Source: Amorphophallus konjac (lineage: Eukaryota > Streptophyta > Magnoliopsida > Alismatales > Araceae). Taken from it: DNA of 64,000 nucleotides. Positions 51,528 to 63,386 of the stretch are shown here, piece after piece. The translations under genes were made by a program, and so were the position numbers. The stretch spans positions 35,364,708 to 35,428,707 of the forward strand of contig CM040127.1 of NCBI GenBank assembly GCA_022559845.1, read 5' to 3'. Under the pieces are notes generated by a model that saw only the letters and a program-made list of their open reading frames with translations, ran no database searches and was not told the origin of the DNA. The first letter of the stretch is position 1. Each line of letters starts with the position of its first letter.

Positions 51528-54216
51528 TGTAACGACCCGAGAATCCGATTACCGGGAAGGCCCGATAACCCGAGACTCGCACCGCCGCCCACCGATGAGG
51601 TCAAAGCCACAGAGACCTACAGTCTGTCACTCCGTACTCGACAGGAGTACCACCCACTAGAAGCACAGCCGGTAGCGTCCCCTGACGTCTTACACTGCAC
51701 CGCAGGTGAACCGCCTGACGTGGTAGGTCCTACCCGAGGCGCGAACACCGTACAAGTAACCTCAAACACGTGACTAGCTGGGGTCACGCCCGTCGACGTG
51801 CGTCCACTGTCCCCAACCACGTGTGCACACACAGACCACGCGTCCTAGGTCTGGCCCTCTGACTGGTTTTCCCCGGGCACTGGACTTTGATGTGACGAGG
51901 GGCCCGACGGTAACCAGTCTAAAACAGTCCTCCGGGTAAGCCCGTACTCCACTCCCTGGTGCGACCAGCACATGCGTACTGGTAGGCTACGACTAGTGGA
52001 GGGTCACTGAAGGAGTAGACTCTCAAGTCAACGGAAAATAACGTACGAATCCGACGACGTACGGGGACCACCCCACGTACCGGCCCCGTCGCAACGGTGG
52101 CCACAGTCGGAGAAGAAACAGGACTCGCAGTCCACGACCACGCACGCACCGTGCGCGAGAGTCGAGAAAACTCAAGTGGCACTAAGCCACTGGACTCTGG
52201 GCAGTCCTCTAGACGCACTACACCCAACGGTCCTTGAGTGACAAGACTCGGGGTCAAGACCGTTGTACGCAACAGCACAAGGCCGTCAATCTAGTCTAAT
52301 CTTTAGGTCTAAAACCATGGTAGCACAAGTACCGAGATAACTCACGAGTCGCCAAGACCACTCCCTCGGGAAGGGAACGTAAAGGACCAAGGCCACCCTC
52401 ACGGGCCACACGGGAAACACAGAGGCACGATTCCCAGGGCAGCACACAAGCCACCACGACAATTTCCCATCTTAAAGCAAGCGGGAAACCTCCAGCCTCA
52501 GGCCGGATAACTGGACTCGCAGTCCAAGGCCAAACACGTGGCCCACACGGGAATCGCCTTCCAAAGAAACCCACAACATGCGGGGAAGACCCCACCGCAC
52601 ACCCACCGATGCACGGTGACTCGATCATGCGTAACACGAAAGCCCGGAACACGTGGGGTCACCCGGACCCACCACACCTACGGGCACGCTCGAAGTAACA
52701 CGGTCCCTCATGACACCCCAAAAACATGGACACAAAACCCATGGGGTGTCCGGGATACTCACAAGGCCGGAGGTCGACCACTGGGTCACAACCGGGTCGA
52801 CAGGAGACCAACACAACACAATCGGAGCGCTAAAAGGTCACCTGGACCCTTAACCTCATGGCACGCAAAACGAGGTAAGTGTGACAACCTCTGGACACCC
52901 AAAGACACGGTCACGGAACTCCACGGGGTGTCCGAGACACTCACGAGAACTAAAGTCAACCACTGGGTCACAACCGGGTTGACCGGAGGTCAAAACAACG
53001 CAAACAGGAACCAGAACGTGGTAGTGGTCACCTGGTGACCGCGACCAGATAGTGGTCGACCGGGGACCGCGACCAGATGGTAGCGGTCGACCGGAGACCG
53101 CGACCATGCTGTCACGGTCACCTCACGACCGCGACCAGCCACGCGCAAGCCTGATGGTAGCGGTAGCCCAAGGACCGCGACCAAACAGTAGCGGTCATCT
53201 CATGACCGCGACCAGACAAAAGCGGTCTATCGCACGACCGCGACGCCTGAAGGCCTTCTCGACCAAAGCACAAAGGATGAAGGCGGTTCTCCCACGACCG
53301 CGACCAATGAACGCGGTTACTGGGGGACCGCGATCATTTCGGAAAATCGAGAACGGCGGGAAAACACCCAAAAATCCACGCCACGCCCCAATCATCCACG
53401 GATGAAGGGGAAAACATAGGGGAAGCTCCCCAGTAGCCCCTAGCATGCATCTATGGCCTCGGATCGGCCTAAAACGCAATGAAACGGGAGATCGGCCCAC
53501 AAGCCCTAAAACATGGATTTTGCCCAAATCACCCCGTTTGGCCAGCGCGGCTCACCGTAGCCTACGAAACTTGCGGAAAAGGAAGTGCACGAGCTGGGGG
53601 TCCATCACCCTACCTCCACCGAAGATTTCGCGCACCGTGGACGCCGATCCACGAAGAAAACGCCGTTGAAGCCTCGCCGTTCCACGAACCCACGGCCGAG
53701 CTTCACCATGCCTCCACCGCCTCGATCCTCATCCATCCTCGCCCGCGCAGTGCCCGCCTCACCCGTACTCCGCCCCGTCGGCCGCCGGAGAGAGAGGGAG
53801 AGAGGAGAGAGCGTGAGAAGAGAGAGGGAGAGAAGAGAGAAATGAGAGGGGAGAGAGAGGGTGGGTTAATATATAGGAAAATCCGGAAAATCGAAAAAAT
53901 CTCGAAAAATAGAAAATCACACCCTCGCGATCCTTGGAACGCACCGATCGCAACGGTACCACACTCGCCTAGGTGAACGGCCCGGTTCACCCGCAACGAG
54001 ATTCCGAAGGGAAAGCCGAAACCCACGCCGGGAATCGGAAAACACACGCGAAAAAAAGTCGCGGAACGCCTCCGGGCCTCCGAAACGACTCCAGATCGCG
54101 CCGATCCGAACACGAAAGATGTCCGAAACAAAATTTCGAACACAACGGAGTCAGACGCTCAGAGAAACCAGATCCGGGACCCACGAACAAGGATCTGAGA
54201 AACCCGGGGCATTACA
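51528..54216 (-). repeat. Tek-C 3' LTR (reverse), with internal deletion
   Basis: Compared with the 5' LTR it lacks about 694 bp: after CGCCGCCCAC it jumps from the position of 57208 to about 57896, with a few filler bases. The hairpin array is at 53016-53345 and a minus-strand TATA-like TAATATATAG at about 53867. Confidence 0.92.
53016..53345. repeat. Hairpin array, Tek-C 3' LTR
   Basis: About nine units with GCGGTC/GACCGC stems, e.g. GCGGTCGACCGGAGACCGCG at about 53082, spaced about 30-40 bp. It occupies the same place as the GCGCTA-type arrays of Tek-A and Tek-B but with an unrelated stem. It is repeated at 59312-59641. Confidence 0.92.
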
Positions 54217-57126
54217 GCCCTCCCCCCTTAAAGGAATTTCGTCCTCAAAATTCAGGACCAAGCACGAAGTCACAGGGGAAGAACACCGAACCAACGGATA
54301 ATGCTGCCAGAGCCCCAGCACAAAAAATCTCGGTTCTCATGAAAACACCGGTCCTGAGGGACACAGCTAGACTTACAATCACAAGTAACACCTCGCTCCT
54401 TGCGCCGACCACACTGGCCAACAGAGTAGGCATATACCAAAGGGCACAGTCCGGCATCACCTCAGACAATGCGAGAATCCACCATGGCACTGCAGCCACC
54501 ATCTCGCTCACCGAGGAATCACGACCCTCGACACGAGCAACAGCTATCGATTCATCCAATGGTCGGCAGACAAATCGCACATCAGCTTCGCAGCCAGCTG
54601 ACAGGTCGCACACCCTCCTCAAGGGAGCAACCAAAACAGAGCGTCCACCAGCTCACACAGTCCTCTCCGCAGACCGCAACCAGAACATCGGCTCAGCACC
54701 AAGAAACACCTCACACATGGCAAGCCGAAAGCCGGACATAACACTGTGCCAACTCTTGTCAGAAGACAAACTTCGACAAAGTCCAGATCCCATCCGGAAA
54801 GGCACATCACAGTAACGACCACCAAAGGTCTCGCTGGCACACGGCTCTCGCCACGCTCGATCCCCAACAACCAGCATCTTCTGTCTCTGAAAAGACCATC
54901 CACTGGTCACCAACTGCTCGTCAACGGGAAACCTCCGCTTGCTCAGCTTCTTCCTTCTTTCCTGGTCCTCGACCGGGTCCAAAGGAAACATTCCAAACCT
55001 CAGAAAGCCATCCGTCGACTCACACACAGACAGATGCCGCATCTCGAGCTGCACTCCTCTCGGACACCGCATCCGAGTTCGAACATCACACCAACTCGAC
55101 CCTCTCGGGGAGCACGACGAAACCAAATGACAGATCCTGGTGTCTTCAATCATCACCTTGGCCGACTCAGACTCACAGGGGAACCACCCCATGCTGGTCA
55201 CCAACCCAGGGATAACCATCACAACACCAACATCCTATCAAGGACCACCAACCGACGCCAATCTCACAAAAGGCATCCGCCCACAGGCGTCACTCATCCA
55301 TCTGGTCTAATCAAATACTTCGATCAATGCAAGTGGACACCTGCCAATCCCGATTCCGCCCTTACCACAGAGCCACGGGACACCACCTGAACAGTGCTCA
55401 CGGGTCCCCAAAGCAACAAACATCTCACCGTCACAATCCGACAAGACCGTAGAACCAACAGACACTGCTGTGGTCAGTCACACGGTTAGGCTCACCAGCC
55501 ACTCATAGCCGTCAACCGGGACCCATAGTCTGCCAGAGACCACTTCCCCAAAACGATCTCATCCGAGGACACGACTGGGAACATAAGTCGGGCGCCAAGC
55601 CACTGACTCTGACCAACACGTCCTCGGCCTCCGTCAGGCGACATCCTCAACAACCTCATCCAGGTCCAACACCGACGCCTGACACGGCTTCCATCACAGG
55701 AACATGGTACTCATGTGGCGCACTAGCCAGCACTTTTCCCAACACTCCATCCTGCCAGTGCCCACCACCACTATATCTCGGACAACGGCACGGCAACAAC
55801 ACGTTTCACACCGAGGAACCAATCCTCCGATGCTCAACGCGAACTCAAGAATCCGCCCGTAGCAACCAACGCTACGATCCTGAACCAGTGGGTTACAAGC
55901 CCACCACGCTTCCGCTGCGCACTCTGATCCGTGCGCACAGCCGAGAAAGCGAACACCGCCCAACCAGCACTCATCCTTCCGGAACAGCGCCAGCACCCTC
56001 ACACGATAAGGGAATGGGCACGACTTCTCACAGGCAACCGCCTTGCCAAGACAAGGAGCACGTCTCGCACGGACTTCATGGCACATGAAGGCCAACCAAT
56101 CCGAACACACAATGCAAGACGACGACCCCAGCCAAGCACAATCTCTCCAACCAATGGAGAAACCAGCGCACTTTCGACCAACGGAAGAACTCCACGCTCG
56201 ACCTGACCTCAAACCTCGCGCATGCCGGAAACAGCACCATCCAGCACCAAGGAAAACCATCGCTTCCATCAGGTCAGCGCCTCCGACACACTCGGCGAGT
56301 GTCACGTCGGACCACAATCACAGCATCTCTCGATGCATCACCGCTGCAATTCCTCGAACTACAACACGGCATGCCAAGAGCCGCAACACGAGCCATAACA
56401 ACAACCGCCGATGCTCATCCTCGAGTCCCGAACTCGCTGCGGAGCCTTCACACCTCAGACCAAATCCAAGGCGAACACACCCCTTCGCATACGAGAGCGC
56501 ATGAGCAAGACTTACTGGGACACCACAGCCCAATCCTGCCTCGAAATCCGCAAAACAACCGGGACCGACACGTCATTTCTGACGCCACAGAGCACGATAA
56601 GATCATCAGGCTCGACGAAACAGTAGCTCACCGAGAAGATCCTCCGCTCACCCGAGCACACTTCTCGATCAGAACACCCACTCTGCCACCTTAAACCACA
56701 ACCTGAACACCTCAGGGGCTGGACAAACCTCAAGCTGGAGTGGCCAAAACCGACAACAGCTCCCTCAGAGCACGCTCACGGCCACTTAACCACGAACAGT
56801 CCTCTCCAGCCACCTGACCATGCTGCAGGTTCCTCGAACGCAGCACCACGAGCTCGCGCCTGCCAGCAACCGTTGCCCAACGCAGCACAACCAGGGCCAT
56901 CACCGATGAGGGAGAAGGCTCTCGACCTCGATCCTTAGACCCCATGCTGGCACGAAAGCCGCGGACAGCAACCACCTTCACAGCGCCGCACAGCGCACTC
57001 AAGCTCTCAAGCGAGAAACTAGGCGGAAAGCGAACACAAAACCCTAAGCCAGCTGTCGACTGTACTGGACCTTACGGACTCTGATCACCGCAATATTTCA
57101 AATTCCTATGTACGTCCACAACCACC
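54217..57126 (-). other. Tek-C interior
   Basis: It begins with the reversed polypurine tract (54217-54229). No retroelement protein was recognised on either strand; the open frame 53973-54815 straddles the LTR edge on the antisense strand and is rejected. It is homologous throughout to the Tek-B interior. Confidence 0.8.
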
Positions 57127-57138
57127 GCTCTGATACCA
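57127..57138 (-). other. Primer binding site of Tek-C (tRNA-iMet)
   Basis: GCTCTGATACCA on the plus strand is the complement of TGGTATCAGAGC, 2 bp from the 5' LTR at 57141. Confidence 0.95.
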
Positions 57139-57140
57139 GC

Positions 57141-60100
57141 TGTAACGACCCGAGAATCCGATTACCAGGAAGGCCAGATAACCCGAGACTCGCACCGCCG
57201 CCCACGAGCCGGGAGGGCTCGGAAGGGCTAAAAGGAGTGTGGAGGCACAAAGAAATAGGAAATAAAGCAGGACAACCAACAAGAACAAGCTGAAAGAAAG
57301 AACAACTACAGGTACAACAGAGTCCAGTCCAACAGAAAGTACAGTCTAAAGCAGTAGAACGTACCACATGCCAAGTGAACACTCGGCCCGACAAGCTGGT
57401 AACTGAGAACCTCCGCCCCGCACCCTCGAACCGCGAGGAAGAACCGCTACACCTGAAAATTAGGGAATGAGTCTCCAAAACAGAGACTCGGCAGGGATCC
57501 CGCGGAACCCCAACCGGAAACAACGGCGGTAGCGGAAAGGAAAGCTACACCTACAGTAGGAACAACAAACCGGTGGCCGGTCAAAAACTCGGCACTACAG
57601 CTACTCCTACTGCCAGAAGGCACACCTCGATCACGCAGTCGAGGCTACCGAACCACGCTAGTACCACCTACCGAAGTAAAAATACACGGCAACCACGCCG
57701 TAGAGGCCTGTCCCCCGGACACAGCTGACCTGGACACGCTGTCCAAGGTGCAACCCCGACCATCCGATCGCGGGTACCGCACCACAAGACGCCACCTCGG
57801 TAAGGCCACTAGCACTAGTCTCACGGCGCGAGAACCGACACACGCGCCACGCTAAAACAACCGAACTCAACGGTCGACACGACCGAAAACCCGAAGGTCA
57901 AAGCCACAGAGACTTAGAGTCTGTCACTCCGTACTTGACAGGAGTACCACCCACTAGAAGCACAGCCGGTAGCGTCCCCTGACGTCTTACACCGCACCGC
58001 AGGTGCACCGCCTGACGTGGTAGGTCCTACCCGAGGCGCGAACACCGTACAAGTAACCTTAAACAAGTGACTAGCTGGGGTCACGCTCGTCGACGTGCGT
58101 CCACTGTCCCCAACCACGTGTGCACACACAGACCACGCGTCCTAGGTCTGGCCCTCTGAATGGTTTTCCCCTGGCATTGGACTCTGATGTGACGAGGGGC
58201 CCGACGGTAACCAGTCTAAAACCGTCCTCAGGGTAAGCCCGTACACCACTCCCTGGTGCGACCAGCACACGCGTACTGGTAGGCTACGACTAGTGGAGGG
58301 TCACTGAAGGAGTAGACTCTCAAGTCAACGGAAAACAACGTCCGAATCCGACGACGTACGGGGACCACCCCACATACCGGCCCCGTCACACGGTGACCAC
58401 AGTCGGAGAAGAAACAGGACTCGCAGTCCACGACCACGCACGCATCGTGCGCGAGAGTCGAGAAAACTCAAGTGGCACTAAGCCATTGGACTCTGGGCAG
58501 TCCTCTAGACGCACTACACCCAACGGTCCTTGAGTGACAAGACTCGGGGTCAAGACCATTGTACGCAACAGCACAAGGCCGTCAATCTAGTCCAATCTCT
58601 AGGTCTAAAACCACGGTAGCACAAGTACCGAGACAACTCACGAGTCGCCAAGACCACTCCCTCGGGAAGGGAACGCAAAGGACCAAGGCCACCCTCACGG
58701 GCCACACGGGAAACACAGAAGCACGATTCCCAGGGCAGCACACAAGCCACCACGATGATTTCCCATCTTGAAGCAAGCGGGAAACCTCCAGCCCCAGGCC
58801 GGATAACTGGACTCTTAGTCCAAGGCCAAACACGTGACCCACACGGGAATCGCCTTCCAAAGAAACCCACAACATGCGGGGAAGACCCCACCGCACACCC
58901 ACCGATGCACGGTGACTCGATCATGCGTAACACGAAAGCCCGAAACACGTGGGGTCACCCGGACCCACCACACCTACGGGCACGCTCGAAGTAACACGGT
59001 CCCTCATGACATCCCAAAAACATGGACACAGAACCCATGGGGTGTCCGGGATACTCACAAGGCCGGAGGTCGACCACTGGGTCACAACCGGGTCGACCGG
59101 AGACCAACACAACACAATCGGAGCGCTAAAAGGTCACCTGGACCCTTAACCTCATGGCACGTAAAACGAGGTAAGTGTGACAACCTCTGGACACCCAAAG
59201 ACACGGTCACGGAACTCCACGGGGTGTCCGAGACACTCACGAGAACTAAAGTCAACCACTGGGTCACAACCGGGTTGACCGGAGGTCAAAACAACGCAAA
59301 CAGGAACCAGAACGTGGTAGTGGTCACCTGGTGACCGCGACCAGATAGTGGTCGACCGGGGACCGCGACCAGATGGTAGCGGTCGACCGGAGACCGCGAC
59401 CATGTTGTCACGGTCACCTCACGACCGCGACCAGCCACGTGCAAGCCTGATGGTAGCGGTCGCCCAAGGACCGCGACCAAACAGTAGCGGTCATTTCATG
59501 ACCGCGACCAGACAAAAGCGGTCTATCGCACGACCGCGACGCCTGAAGGCCTTCTCGACCAAAGCACAAAGGATGAAGGCGGTTCTCCCACGACCGCGAC
59601 CAGTGAACGCGGTTACTGGTGGGCCGCGATCATTTCAGAAAATCGAGAACGGCGGGAAAACACCCAAAAATCCACGCCACGCCCCAATCATCCACGGATG
59701 AAGGGGAAAACATAGGGGAAGCTCCCCAGTAGCCCCTAGCATGCATCTATGGCCTCGGATCGGCCTAAAACGCAGTGAAACGGAAGATCGGCCCACAAGC
59801 CCTATAACATGGATTTTGCCCAAATCACTCCGTTTGGCCAGCTCGGCTCACCGTAGCCTACGAAACTTGCGGGAAAGGAAGTGCACGAGCTGGGGGTCCA
59901 TCACCCTACCTCCACCGAAGATTTCGCGCACCGTGGACGCCGATCCACGAAGAAAACGCCGTTGAAGCCTCGCCGTTCCACGAACCCACGGCCAAGCTTC
60001 ACCACGCCTCCACCGCCTCGATCCTCATTCATCCTCGCCCGCGCCTCACCCACGCCGTCCCCGCCTCGCCAGTACTCCGCCCCGTCGGCCGCCGGAGAGA

Positions 60101-60523
60101 GAGGGAGAGAGGAGAGAGCATGAGAAGAGAGAGGGAGAGAAGAGAGAAATGAGAGGGGAGAGAGAGGGTGGGTTAATATATAGGAAAATCCGGAAAATCA
60201 TAAAAATTCCGAAAAATAGAAAATCACACTCTCGCGATCCTCGGAACGCACCGATCGCAACGGTACCACACTCGCCTAGGTGAACGACCCGGTTCACCCG
60301 CAACGAGGTTCCGAAGGGAAAGCCGAAACCCACGCCGGGAATCGGAAAACACACGCGAAAAAAAGTCGTGGAACGCCTCCGGGCCTCCGAAACGACTCCG
60401 GATCGCGCCGATCCGAACACGAAAGATGTCCGAAACAAAATTTCGAACACAACGGAGTTGGACGCTCCGAGAAACCAGATCCGGGACCCGCGAACAAGGA
60501 TCCGAAAAACCTGGGGCATTACA
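57141..60523 (-). repeat. Tek-C 5' LTR (reverse)
   Basis: At 3,383 bp it is the full-length form of this LTR and the reference for Tek-D. It contains the hairpin array 59312-59641, a pyrimidine/purine-biased tract (60090-60165) and a TATA-like motif near 60175. It ends CATTACA. Confidence 0.94.
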
Positions 60524-60528
60524 AGGGA

Positions 60529-60754
60529 GAAGGCTCTCGACCTCGATCCGCAGACCCCGCGCCGGCACGAAAGCCGTGAACAACAACCACCTTCACAGCG
60601 CCGCACAGCACACTCAAGCTCTCAAGCGAGAAACAAAGCGGAAAACATGCACGAAACCCTATGCCAGCTATCGACTGTACTGGACGTTACGGACTCTGAT
60701 CACTGCAATATCTCGAATTCCCATGTACGTCCACAACCACGCTCTGATACCAAC
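60529..60754 (-). other. Tek-B internal region, last segment with PBS
   Basis: It follows the Tek-C TSD and aligns with 56920-57140 of Tek-C. It contains the reversed tRNA-iMet PBS GCTCTGATACCA at 60741-60752. Confidence 0.9.
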
Positions 60755-63386
60755 TGTGACGACCCGAGAATCCGGTTACCGGGAAGGCCCGATAACCAGT
60801 GGCTCGGACCGCCGCCCACGAGCCGGGAGGGCTCGGAAGGGCTAAAAAGGAGTGTGAAGGTACAAAGAAATAGGAAATAAAGCAGGACAATTCAACAATT
60901 AACAGAACTAAACAACTACAGCTGCAACAGAGTCCAGTCCAACAGAAAGTACAGTCTAAAGCAGTAAAAACGTACCACATGCCAAGTGAACACTCGGCCC
61001 GGCAAGCTGGCAACTAAGAACCTCCTCGCAGCACCCTCGAACCTCGAGGCAGAACCGCCGCACCTGCAACGTAGGGGTGAGCCTCCTGTCACTGGTTCAG
61101 TAGGGATCCCGCGGAACCCCAATTGAGAAACAATGGCAGAAGGAAAGCTACGCTAGCAAGACAGTAACGGAAAGAAGTAACTACGAAAGCAGGAAAGTAA
61201 CTACGGTGGCCTGCAAAACCTCGGCACTACAGCTACTCCTACTGTGCCAGAACACACCCCAGACTCACGGCCAAGGGCTACCAAACTACACTAGAACCAG
61301 TCACACGGTACAAAAATCGACACACGTGCCATGGCGAGACAACCGAAACTCAACGGTCAACGCGACCAAAAACCCGAAGGTCGAAGTCACGCGACTGACA
61401 GTCTGTCACTCTCTATCCAGAACAGGAGTACCTCCCACTAGAAGAGTGACCGGATGTGTCCCCTGACGTCTTACACCGCGTCACAAGTGTCTAGCTACGA
61501 CGCCCTAGGCGTGAGACTCAGACACACACAGTTACCAGTACCACAACAAGGACTAGCTGGGGTCGCGCTCGTCAGCGCGTGTCCTAAGCCCCCAACTACG
61601 TGTGCACACACAGACCATCTGCTCTAGGTCAGGTCCTCTAGCTGGTTTTTCCCCCCACCGGACTCTGGTGGCAAAGGCAAGGGGCCGACGGAAACCAGCC
61701 TAAAAACCGCGTCTCACCGGGTCGCGCTCTCCACCACTCCCAGGTGGGTCTGCACACGCGTGCGCAGGAAGCTACGACTAGTGGAGGATCACTGAGAGAG
61801 TAGACTCTCAAGACAACGGAAAACAAAGATCGAACCTGACGAAGTACAGGGACCGTCCCACGTACCAGCACCATCACACGGTGACCACGGTCGGAGAAGA
61901 AACGGACGCACCGCCCACGGCCAAACACATGACCCACTCGGGGATCATCTTCCAGGAAGACTCACGACATGCGGGGGAACTCCACCGCGCACACACTGAT
62001 ACACGGTGACTCGATCGAGTAAGAACACGGAAACCCAAAATGCCTGGGGTCACCTGGACCCACCAAGCCCACGGGCACGCTTATCGAGGTAACACGGCAC
62101 CTCCAGACACCCCTAAACACGGACACGAAACCCACGGGGTGTCCGGGACACACACGACCCAAGGGGAGCACGATCAGCCGCAAACCACCCGCCCCAGGTA
62201 GCCCGGCTGCTCACCTCCATGAACGCGCTATAGGTCCATAGCGCGTTCAAACAGAACGCGCTATACACCTATAGCGCGACAAGTCAGATCGCGCTATAGG
62301 CCCATAGCGCGACTGCACAAATCGCGCTAGGGTCACCTAGCGCGACAAAACAGAACGCGCTAGGGACCCCTAGCGCGACCAAGAAGAACGCGCTAGGACC
62401 CCATAGCGCGACAGCAACCGCCTTACTGTTCATCTTCTCCGATGAACGCGCCCCGTCGGGGCAGTGCGACCATCAAGAACGCGCTAGCCGAGGCTAGCGC
62501 GTTCTCAGTCCGCGCCCGAAAATGGTGGAAACCGCGGAAAAAACCATTCCACGCCCCGTTCACCCCCAGGTGAAGGGGAAACAAAAGGGAAAACATTCCC
62601 CAAGCCCCTAGGCATGCATCTAAACCCCTGGATCACCCAAAAACATGGTAAAACGGAAGATCCGGCTCACACCCCAAAAACATGCATTTTCTCCAAATTG
62701 CCCCGTTTAGCCCGCTCAGCTCACCACGGCCTACAAAACTCGCGGGAAATGAAGTACGCGGGTTGATGGTCCATCTCCCTACCTCCACCGAAGATTCGAC
62801 GCGCCGTGGACGCCGATCCACGAAGAAACGCCATTTAAACCCTCACCGGTTCACGATCCCACGAACCGCCTCCACCATCGCGATCCTCGTCCCGTACCCA
62901 TCGCTCCACGCCCCACGAGCCACGCCGCCCCGCCCTCGCCGCCTCCGTCGGCCGCCCGGAGTGAGAGGGGGAGAGGAGAGAACGTGAGAGAAGAGAGAGG
63001 GAGGGAAGAGAGAAATGAGAGGGGAGAGAGAGAAAAGGTTGATATAGGGAAAATCTGAAAATTCGGAAAAATCCCAGAAAATAGAAGAATACACCTCCTC
63101 AATCCTCACGACGCGCTGATCGCAACGGTACCACCCGCGCCCAGGTGAACGGCCCGGTTCACCCGCAACGAGGTTCCAAAGAAAAAGCCGAAACACACAC
63201 CGGGAATCGGAAAACACACGCGGAAAAGTCGCGGACGCACTCCGGGTCTCCGTAACGACTCCGGATCGCGCCGATCCGAACACGAAAGATGTCCGAAACG
63301 AAATTTCGGATACAACGGAGCCGGACACTCTGAAAAATCAGATCCGGGATCCATGAACAGGGATCCAACAAATCTGGGGCATTACA
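60755..63386 (-). repeat. Tek-B 5' LTR (reverse)
   Basis: 2,632 bp matching 36713-39317. The hairpin array at 62219-62505 has one more unit (about 62219-62255) than the 3' LTR. The TATA sequence of the 3' LTR is altered here (near 63040). Confidence 0.94.
62219..62505. repeat. Hairpin array, Tek-B 5' LTR
   Basis: GCGCTA/TAGCGC inverted repeats; the first unit, GAACGCGCTA/TAGCGCGTTC, is absent from the 3' LTR copy. Confidence 0.92.

Larger units (their letters stand above)
51528..60523 (-). mobile_element. Tek-C: non-autonomous Tekay-like element
   Basis: In reverse orientation: 3' LTR 51528-54216 (2,689 bp), interior 54217-57140 (2.9 kb), 5' LTR 57141-60523 (3,383 bp), TSD AGGGA (51523-51527, 60524-60528). 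It has a PBS for tRNA-iMet and the Tek-A-type polypurine tract, but no gag or pol. Large-retrotransposon-derivative (LARD) type. It inserted into its own relative Tek-B in the same orientation. Confidence 0.93.
36713..63386 (-). mobile_element. Tek-B: non-autonomous Tekay-like element, interrupted twice
   Basis: In reverse orientation, the 3' LTR is 36713-39317 and the 5' LTR 60755-63386; TSD GGTGG is at 36708-36712 and 63387-63391. Internal DNA survives as 39318-40849, 51092-51527 and 60529-60754 (about 2.2 kb), split by Tat-B and Tek-C. No gag or pol was found. LTRs differ by a few percent by eye, more than in the nested elements, consistent with greater age. PBS, polypurine tract and LTR ends match Tek-A, the plausible helper type. 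Confidence 0.93.

Noticed and set aside
53016..53345. Regularly spaced repeats suggesting a CRISPR-like array
   Set aside because: The units are self-complementary hairpins inside a plant LTR, with no uniform repeat-spacer pattern.
53973..54815. 280-codon plus-strand ORF
   Set aside because: It crosses from the LTR into the interior on the antisense strand of Tek-C, has no domain, and the Tek-B counterpart is not open over the same span.
55694..56317. 207-codon minus-strand ORF in the sense direction of Tek-C
   Set aside because: Cys/Trp/Arg-rich composition without any retroelement motif; the matching Tek-B region is interrupted. Treated as chance.
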